Positions 5,742 to 9,151 of a stretch of DNA of 9,151 bases are shown here, in pieces. The DNA comes from Chthonomonas sp035294165. GTDB lineage: Bacteria > Armatimonadota > Chthonomonadetes > Chthonomonadales > Chthonomonadaceae. Within the stretch, counting starts at the first letter, position 1, and each line of letters begins with the position of its first letter. A program made the position numbers and the translations under genes. The DNA lies in NCBI RefSeq assembly GCF_035294165.1, contig NZ_DATGLN010000167.1, positions 1 to 9,151 of the forward strand, in the 5' to 3' direction. The notes under the pieces were generated by a model. The model had not been told where the DNA came from, did no database searches, and saw only the letters and a list, made by a program, of their open reading frames with translations.

Positions 5742-6113
5742 ATGCCAACAATTAATCAGCTGGTACGAAAGGGCCGTAAACGGCTTATTAAAAAGACAAA
5801 GGCGCCGGCACTGCGAGGCCATCCGCAGTTGCGAGGGGTCTGTTTAAGCGTGCGAACCGTGTCGCCTAAAAAGCCGAACTCGGCCTTGCGCAAGATCGCG
5901 CGCGTGCGCCTCACCAATAAGGTGGAGGTAACAGCCTATATTCCGGGGATCGGTCATAACCTACAAGAGCACTCGGTGGTGCTGGTACGTGGTGGCCGTG
6001 TGAAAGACCTTCCCGGAGTGCGCTATCATATTGTGCGCGGCGCCCTGGATGCGGCAGGCACGCGCGACAGAAAATCGAGCCGCTCGAAATACGGAACAAA
6101 ACGTCCTAAGTAA
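5742..6113 (+). CDS. rpsL: 30S ribosomal protein S12
   Basis: S12 sits at the decoding centre of the 30S subunit and monitors codon-anticodon pairing. The 123 residues from ATG 5742 align with E. coli S12 without gaps through at least residue 95. The N-terminus MPTINQLVRKGRK is canonical, so the in-frame GTG at 5721, which would add seven residues, is rejected. P42-K43-K44-P45-N-S-A-L-R-K and G-R-V-K88-D89-L-P-G-V-R are intact. K43 and K88 are the positions where streptomycin-resistance changes fall, so the sequence is of the sensitive type; D89 is the methylthiolated residue in many bacteria. Local differences from E. coli are R38, V40 and S41 in place of Y-T-T before PKKPN, and I70 in place of Glu in the IPGxGHNLQEHS segment. 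The ribosome binding site AAGGAAG (5724-5730) stands 11 bases from the ATG, slightly far. First gene of the str operon. Confidence 0.98.
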   Translation: MPTINQLVRKGRKRLIKKTKAPALRGHPQLRGVCLSVRTVSPKKPNSALRKIARVRLTNKVEVTAYIPGIGHNLQEHSVVLVRGGRVKDLPGVRYHIVRGALDAAGTRDRKSSRSKYGTKRPK

Positions 6114-6130
6114 AGCGAGGAGAGAAAAAT

Positions 6131-6610
6131 ATGCCGAGAAATGCGCCGGAAGGCGGCGTCCGCCCGCGTGTGATACCGCCGGACCCGATCTACAACAGCG
6201 TTATGGTGCAGAAGTTTATCAATCGCCTTATGAAGGACGGAAAGAAGAGCGTTGCGGAGACCATCTTTTACAAGGCGATGGAACAGATAGAGCGCCGAAC
6301 CCAGCGACCTGCGCTTGAAGTGTTCGATCAGGCTATTCGCAATGTGGCGCCGGTTGTCGAAGTAAGGCCGCGTCGTGTTGGTGGGCAGACCTATCAGGTG
6401 CCGGTGCCCGTTCGAGAAGCCCGCCGCTTCTCGTTGGCCATCCGCTGGATTGTGCTTAATGCGCGTAAGCGGTCGGGGCGAAGCATGATAGATAAGTTGG
6501 CTGCGGAACTGATAGATGCGGCTAACAATACGGGGGCTTCGGTGCGGCGGCGTGAAGAGGTGCATCGTATGGCCGACGCCAATAAGGCCTTCGCGCATTA
6601 TCGTATTTGA
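6131..6610 (+). CDS. rpsG: 30S ribosomal protein S7
   Basis: S7 nucleates assembly of the 30S head by binding the 3' major domain of 16S rRNA and lines the E-site mRNA exit. The 159 residues are close to the usual 156-178. Recognisable parts are PDPIYNSVMVQKFINRLMKDGKKSVAE near the N-terminus, ALEVFDQAIRNVAPVVEVRPRRVGG followed by TYQVPVPV in the middle, then ARKRSG and the C-terminal run VHRMADANKAFAHYRI. The ATG has AGGAG at 6118-6122 with an 8-base gap. It begins 17 bases after the rpsL stop, so the two are surely cotranscribed and perhaps translationally coupled. In E. coli S7 represses its own operon through the rpsL-rpsG gap; that gap is about 100 bases there, and 17 bases here is too short for the same structure. 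Confidence 0.98.
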   Translation: MPRNAPEGGVRPRVIPPDPIYNSVMVQKFINRLMKDGKKSVAETIFYKAMEQIERRTQRPALEVFDQAIRNVAPVVEVRPRRVGGQTYQVPVPVREARRFSLAIRWIVLNARKRSGRSMIDKLAAELIDAANNTGASVRRREEVHRMADANKAFAHYRI

Positions 6611-6642
6611 TGGCTGCTTGCTTAGGAGAGAGCGAAGAGCCA
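6611..6642 (+). promoter_or_regulatory. Imperfect hairpin directly after the rpsG stop codon
   Basis: TGGCT (6611-6615) pairs with AGCCA (6638-6642), and CTTGCT (6617-6622) pairs with AGC/AAG (6631-6637). This gives 11 pairs with a bulged G on each side (6616, 6634). The 8-base loop TAGGAGAG contains an AGGAG. No T-run follows, so it is not a terminator. The remaining 121 bases to fusA hold an AAAGGAG at about 6655 without a nearby start codon, and the fusA ribosome binding site. It may be a processing, stability or regulatory element. Confidence 0.4.
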
Positions 6643-6763
6643 ACTGAGTTCAAAAAAGGAGCAGGGCACGACCCGAACGCTTCGAGGAAATTGAGGGATA
6701 CCTAGCCCGTGCTGCGCCGGTCAGCGAACGCGGTGCGAGCATGGGAGAAGTGAGTGGAGAGTT

Positions 6764-8890
6764 ATGGCAAGAGAGTACGCCTTAAGTAAAACGCGAAACA
6801 TCGGTATTGCAGCCCATATTGATGCAGGGAAAACCACCTGCACCGAACGGATTCTGTTCTATACGGGCCGAACCTATAAGATCGGTGAGGTGCATGAAGG
6901 CTCGGCCACCATGGACTGGATGGTGCAGGAACAGGAGCGGGGCATCACCATCACCTCGGCAGCAACCACCTGCTTCTGGGGCGTTCAGCGCGATGCCAAA
7001 GGGGAACGCATTAAAGACCATCGCATCAATATCATTGACACGCCCGGCCATGTGGATTTTACCGTGGAGGTGGAGCGCTCCCTGCGTGTTTTGGACGGGG
7101 TAATCGCCATCTTTTGTGCCGTCGGTGGGGTGCAGCCCCAGTCGGAAACGGTGTGGCGACAGGCCAATAAGTACCACGTACCCCGAATCGCTTTCATTAA
7201 TAAAATGGACCGCATGGGCGCGAACTTCTATGGGGTGGTCGAAAAGATACGGGAGCGCCTCGGCGCTAACGCCGTGCCCATCCAGCTGCCCATAGGTAGC
7301 GAAGCCGACTTCGTGGGGGTGGTAGACCTCGTCGAGATGAAGGCGATCCGCTACCTCGATGACATCGGACAGAAGTACGAGATTGTAGATATCCCTTCCG
7401 ACCTTTTGGATAAGGCCAACGAGTATCATACGCGATTGGTTGAGGCGGCCGCCGAGGTGGATGAGGAGCTTATCGAGAAATACCTCGAAGGAGAGCCGAT
7501 CTCGGTAGATGAGATTCGTAAAGCCCTGCGAAAGGGCACCATCTCCGGCGCCATCGTGCCGGTGCTATGCGGCTCGGCCTATAAAAACAAGGGGATACAG
7601 CCGCTTCTCGACGCCGTGGTCTACTACCTGCCGGCACCGGATGATATTCCGGCCATTGTGGGCAAACATCCCGATACGGGGGCCGAAGAGATTCGTAAAC
7701 CCTCCGACGATGAGCCTTTCTGTGCGCTGGCCTTCAAAATTGCAACCGATAAGTACGGCCTGCTCACCTTCTTCCGCGTCTACTCCGGCACGCTCACAAC
7801 CGGTCAAACCGTGTTGAATGCCTCGACCGGTAAGAAGGAGCGCGTGGGGCGCATCGTGCGGATGCATGCCAACAATCGAGAGGATGTAGATGCCGTCTAT
7901 GCCGGAGATATTGCGGCTATTGTAGGGCTGAAGGATACGCGCACCGGCGATACGCTGTGCGATGAAAAGCACCCTATCTTGCTGGAATCTATCTCCTTCC
8001 CCGAGCCGGTCATCTCTATTGCTATCGAGCCGAAAACGAAGGCCGATCAAGATAAACTGGCTACAGCCCTGCAGAAATTGGCCAGCGAAGACCCCACCTT
8101 CCGTGTTTCCACCGATCCGGAGACTGGCCAGACTATCCTGAGCGGTATGGGCGAGCTTCAACTCGATATCAAAATTGACATTTTAAAACGAGAATACGGC
8201 ATCGAGGCCAACTACGGGGCACCGCAGGTGGCATACCGAGAGGCGATTCGCCATAAGGCCTCCGCGCGTGTTCCGTTTAAGCGCCAAACCGGTGGTTCTG
8301 GTCAGTATGGTGACTGCGAACTCGAAATCGAGCCGCTGGAGACCGGCGAAGGTTTCGAGTTTGTGAACAAGATCACCGGTGGCGTGATCCCGAAGGAGTT
8401 CATCCCTGCTGTGGAAAAGGGCGTGCGCGAGGCGATGGAATCCGGCGTGTTGGCCGGCTATCCGGTGGTGGATGTTCGTGTCGCTGTGGTGGATGGCTCT
8501 TACCATGAGGTGGACTCGAGCGAGATCGCCTTTAAGGTGGCCGCCAACCAGACGATGAAAGAGGCCCTTCGACGCGCCGGCCCTTACCTGAAAGAGCCGA
8601 TTATGGAGGTGGAGATCGTTACGCCCGAGAACTACATGGGCGATGTTATCGGCGACATTAACCGAAGACGTGGGCGCGTAGAGGGGATGGAGCCTGGCCC
8701 AGGTGGCACTCAGACCATTCGGGCTTTGGTGCCGCTGGCCGAAATGTTTGGCTACGCTACCGACCTGCGTGGCATGACCCAAGGGCGGGCTACGTTTACC
8801 ATGCAACCATCCCACTACGAAGAGGTTCCTCGCCATGTGGCAGAGGAGATTTTGGCTAAAACCGGGCAGAAACAGCCCGTCAAAACCTGA
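6764..8890 (+). CDS. fusA: Translation elongation factor G
   Basis: EF-G is the GTPase that moves tRNAs and mRNA through the ribosome and, with RRF, splits ribosomes after termination. At 708 residues it is full length (E. coli 704). G motifs: A-H-I-D-A-G-K-T (17-24), R-G-I-T-I (59-63), D-T-P-G-H96-V-D with the catalytic histidine, N-K-M-D (146-149), and C-G-S-A (269-272). Domains II-III follow, including GMGELQLDI near 466; domain IV carries H581 in GSYHEVDSSEIAFK at its tip; domain V contains EPIMEVEIVTPENYMG and GDINRRRG. Intact motifs and the str-operon position point to the main translocase rather than a paralogue. Residues 73-83 form a short insertion between the G2 and G3 motifs, also present in E. 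coli in another sequence. The ribosome binding site is odd: GGAG at 6756-6759 is only 4 bases from the ATG, and another GGGAG is 16 bases away. The 153-base gap after rpsG is long for this operon. Confidence 0.98.
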   Translation: MAREYALSKTRNIGIAAHIDAGKTTCTERILFYTGRTYKIGEVHEGSATMDWMVQEQERGITITSAATTCFWGVQRDAKGERIKDHRINIIDTPGHVDFTVEVERSLRVLDGVIAIFCAVGGVQPQSETVWRQANKYHVPRIAFINKMDRMGANFYGVVEKIRERLGANAVPIQLPIGSEADFVGVVDLVEMKAIRYLDDIGQKYEIVDIPSDLLDKANEYHTRLVEAAAEVDEELIEKYLEGEPISVDEIRKALRKGTISGAIVPVLCGSAYKNKGIQPLLDAVVYYLPAPDDIPAIVGKHPDTGAEEIRKPSDDEPFCALAFKIATDKYGLLTFFRVYSGTLTTGQTVLNASTGKKERVGRIVRMHANNREDVDAVYAGDIAAIVGLKDTRTGDTLCDEKHPILLESISFPEPVISIAIEPKTKADQDKLATALQKLASEDPTFRVSTDPETGQTILSGMGELQLDIKIDILKREYGIEANYGAPQVAYREAIRHKASARVPFKRQTGGSGQYGDCELEIEPLETGEGFEFVNKITGGVIPKEFIPAVEKGVREAMESGVLAGYPVVDVRVAVVDGSYHEVDSSEIAFKVAANQTMKEALRRAGPYLKEPIMEVEIVTPENYMGDVIGDINRRRGRVEGMEPGPGGTQTIRALVPLAEMFGYATDLRGMTQGRATFTMQPSHYEEVPRHVAEEILAKTGQKQPVKT

Positions 8891-8902
8891 TATGTCCTAA
8901 CC

Positions 8903-8956
8903 GGCTCCGATGAAAATAGCCCTTCTATGGGCATCTTCGGAGCCTTCCTTTTACTT
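8903..8956 (+). terminator. Hairpin terminator or attenuator between fusA and tuf
   Basis: GGCTCCGA (8903-8910) pairs perfectly with TCGGAGCC (8937-8944). The 26-base apical part contains a second stem, GCCC/GGGC (8919-8922 with 8929-8932). The tail TTCCTTTTACTTATTT is T-rich but interrupted. It starts 13 bases after the fusA stop. As no strong promoter is visible before tuf, partial read-through into tuf is likely; alternatively tuf has its own promoter that I cannot identify. Confidence 0.65.
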
Positions 8957-8970
8957 ATTTCTAAATCGAA

Positions 8971-8987
8971 TGGTGAACGCTTCACCA
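8971..8987 (+). promoter_or_regulatory. Compact hairpin upstream of the tuf ribosome binding site
   Basis: TGGTGAA (8971-8977) and TTCACCA (8981-8987) form a perfect 7-bp stem with a three-base CGC loop. It ends 10 bases before the tuf AGGAG (8998-9002). It could be an mRNA structure affecting translation or stability, or a DNA operator; the sequence alone cannot decide. Confidence 0.4.
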
Positions 8988-9010
8988 GGTGGAAAATAGG
9001 AGACTGACTT

Positions 9011-9151
9011 ATGGGAAAGCAGAAGTTTGAGCGGACGAAGCCTCATGTGAATGTGGGGACAATCGGTCATGTAGACCATGGCAAGACGACGTTGACCTCG
9101 GCCATCACGCGGGTGTTGGCCGCCTACAACGGCAGCAAGGCCCTTAAGTAC
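9011..9151 (+). CDS. tuf: Translation elongation factor Tu, N-terminal part
   Basis: EF-Tu carries aminoacyl-tRNA to the ribosome as a GTP complex. Only the first 47 codons are in the window; the gene runs off the right edge. The N-terminus MGKQKFERTKPHVNVGTIG is typical, and the P-loop G19-H-V-D-H-G-K-T26 followed by T-L-T-S-A-I-T is the EF-Tu G1 motif. After residue 37 the sequence (AAYNGSKALKY) differs from the E. coli type, within the variable stretch before switch I. AGGAG at 8998-9002 is 8 bases from the ATG. It follows fusA by 120 bases, the usual str order. Confidence 0.97.
   Translation, partial: MGKQKFERTKPHVNVGTIGHVDHGKTTLTSAITRVLAAYNGSKALKY

Noticed and set aside
5341..5751. 136-codon minus-strand frame across the rpsL promoter and leader
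   Set aside because: It runs antisense through a clear promoter, leader and the rpsL start, and its translation shows no family-like features.
1..9151. CRISPR arrays, insertion sequences, tRNA or rRNA genes, defence systems
   Set aside because: No regularly spaced repeats, transposase motifs, tRNA cloverleaf sequences or known defence proteins were found on either strand.

Overview
The window is a stretch of bacterial chromosome with normal bacterial signals: AGGAG-type ribosome binding sites, sigma70-like promoters and hairpin terminators. It holds four accessory or housekeeping genes followed by the start of a classical str operon. My best guess for the source is an Armatimonadota-type or other deep-branching Gram-negative bacterium. 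The basis is a lipoprotein built from Gloeobacter/Verrucomicrobia-type (GloVer) repeats, a Tat-exported M48 protease, and an str operon not preceded by rpoBC. This assignment is inference; no rRNA gene is present to test it.

Left part (1-3900): an unrecognised, membrane-anchored 220-residue protein (65-727); a predicted GloVer-repeat lipoprotein (1055-2458, start chosen on its ribosome binding site); a gene-poor 589-base gap; and an M48-family zinc metalloprotease with a twin-arginine signal (3048-3881). All three proteins appear to be exported or membrane-bound and are read rightward. Each has its own leader, so they are probably separate transcription units.

Middle (3900-5740): an RtcB-family RNA ligase on the minus strand (4087-5265), convergent with the protease and divergent from the str operon. 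The 476 bases between the rtcB start and rpsL hold a perfect DnaA-box sequence, a good sigma70 promoter pointing right (TTGACA-18-TAAACT), and an approximately 260-base structured leader ahead of rpsL.

Right part (5742-9151): rpsL (S12), rpsG (S7), fusA (EF-G) and the first 47 codons of tuf (EF-Tu), in canonical str order. rpsL and rpsG are 17 bases apart. rpsG and fusA are separated by 153 bases with a hairpin directly after the rpsG stop. fusA and tuf are separated by a terminator-like hairpin and a second small hairpin just upstream of the tuf ribosome binding site. These genes supply the decoding-site proteins and both GTPase elongation factors. Output may be tuned by the leader and by partial termination before tuf.

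I see no convincing new defence, mobile or CRISPR system. The most interesting material is regulatory: the rpsL leader, the two later hairpin-bearing gaps, and the RtcB variant with a changed C-terminus.
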